Origin: CAWUIO01 sp963922455
GTDB lineage: Bacteria; Bacteroidota; Bacteroidia; Cytophagales; Microscillaceae
Reading direction: 5' to 3'
Assembly: GCA_963922455.1 (NCBI GenBank)
Contig: CAWUIO010000024.1
Coordinates: 1-63,436, forward strand
Length of the DNA stretch: 63,436 nucleotides
The notes under the pieces are model-generated. The model was not told the origin of the DNA and did not search any database. It was given only the letters and a program-made list of their open reading frames with translations. Shown piece after piece: positions 63,108 to 63,436 of this stretch. Numbering within the stretch: the first letter of the stretch is position 1; each line of letters begins with the position of its first letter. The translations under genes were made by a program, and so were the position numbers.

Positions 63108-63436
63108 AGCCAAACAATGCTTTTAGGTTATATGGTTTGTCCAAGTATGGATTACATAGCTGTATTTTACAAAGTCTAATCCAATTCAAAAGATGGGGTG
63201 TAAGCTGCAATAATGGCAGTAAAATTAGGAAACTCAAGAAAAAGGCGAGACATTATTTCAGGTTAAGGCTGGGATCGGGTGAGAAAAAGCGACAAAATCT
63301 CCGAAATTGGCCAGTGAACCTTGTCTAGTGCTTTGGCTTAGGGATAGAGCCTCTGTTTGAGCCCGCCGCTGGACCGCGGGAGGCCGGCGAGTGGCGAAAG
63401 CCCGGCCCGCGCCGCTAGACATGGAGTCTTGGGCAG
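63108..63436. other. Gene-free stretch at the window end
   Basis: 329 nt: clpB promoter region followed by truncated element N. No -7 box matching TAnnTTTG exactly was found for clpB. No gene was seen. Confidence 0.55.
63335..63436 (+). repeat. Structured intergenic element, copy N (cut by window end)
   Basis: 102 bp visible: GGCTTAGGGATAGAGCC, TTTGAGCCCGCCGCTGG, GGCCGGCGAGTGGCGAAAGCCCGGCCCGCGC. The stem and first half match the J/I/F subfamily; the right arm lies beyond the window. Confidence 0.88.

Noticed and set aside
359..63436. Elements as integron attC sites or gene-cassette array
   Set aside because: Variable centres, fixed ends and placement behind stop codons recall attC sites. 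However, the RYYYAAC/GTTRRRY core motifs are missing, orientation is mixed, the neighbours are housekeeping genes on both strands, and no integrase gene is present.
359..63436. Elements as ordinary intrinsic terminators
   Set aside because: No T-tract follows the stems, several copies do not lie at gene ends (C, E, M), and the window has separate classical terminators elsewhere (28286, 36517, 57729, 59634, 60436).
1..63436. CRISPR array, tRNA or rRNA genes
   Set aside because: No regularly spaced short repeats with unique spacers were seen, and no tRNA cloverleaf or rRNA segment was recognised by eye. A tRNAscan-SE run would settle the tRNA question.

Overview
The window is a chromosome segment of a Bacteroidota bacterium. 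I infer a gliding or T9SS-bearing lineage of the Saprospirales/Cytophagales type, but no 16S gene is present to settle it. The evidence is a 2203-residue surface protein ending in a type IX secretion sorting domain, the T9SS response regulator porX, several promoters of the Bacteroidota TAnnTTTG type, translation starts that mostly lack Shine-Dalgarno sequences, and typical genes (tricorn protease, kynureninase, alanine dehydrogenase, YfbK-like vWA protein, MoxR/vWA). No rRNA, tRNA, CRISPR array, prophage or intact insertion sequence was found.

Layout. 0.5-3.5 kb: minus-strand operon RIC/hemerythrin - ruvX - def - aminotransferase. 3.6-4.7 kb: prfB with its +1 frameshift. 4.8-7.3 kb: lipoprotein, CPBP-like membrane protein and a membrane-anchored PD-(D/E)XK-like protein. 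7.7-10.9 kb: tricorn protease. 11.9-18.5 kb: giant T9SS cargo built of five ~400-residue modules. 19-23.7 kb: alpha/beta hydrolase, TPR-PspC protein and hypotheticals. 23.8-27.5 kb: a three-gene LRR/TPR - metallopeptidase/vWA - MoxR ATPase operon. 27.8-29 kb: ParE/RelE-type toxin-antitoxin pair and a methyltransferase. 29.2-34.6 kb: a membrane protein with three winged-helix-like modules, a GH13 lipoprotein boxed by inverted repeats, and a CoA-transferase. 34.9-41.7 kb: porX, tsaE-ald, TPR protein, kynU, YjbR. 41.9-47.3 kb: a solitary nuoM, then permease - RlaP - membrane protein. 47.3-51.5 kb: a vapBC cassette with broken vapC between 47-bp direct repeats, then a thioredoxin-like - secreted - MarR - bestrophin operon. 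51.7-57.7 kb: macro-domain - DinB - TPR operon, SulP transporter, vWA lipoprotein. 57.8-63.1 kb: DUF547, DUF1493, a small secreted protein and clpB.

The most unusual signal is not a gene. Fourteen copies (one cut by the window end) plus one degenerate copy of a ~127-132 bp structured intergenic element are scattered in both orientations, about one per 4 kb. All copies keep the same two ends and an invariant middle block. The stems differ in sequence between copies but remain self-complementary, and the centres are almost unrelated while staying close to constant length. Eight copies start 0-11 nt behind the stop codon of the neighbouring gene with the same end (GGGGCT) facing it. One copy supplies the last codons of the SulP gene. 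Two copies with the same centre form an inverted pair around the GH13 gene. I do not recognise a published name for this family.

The second system worth attention is the LRR/TPR - zincin/vWA - MoxR operon, which resembles the ternary vWA-MoxR conflict systems described computationally in bacteria.
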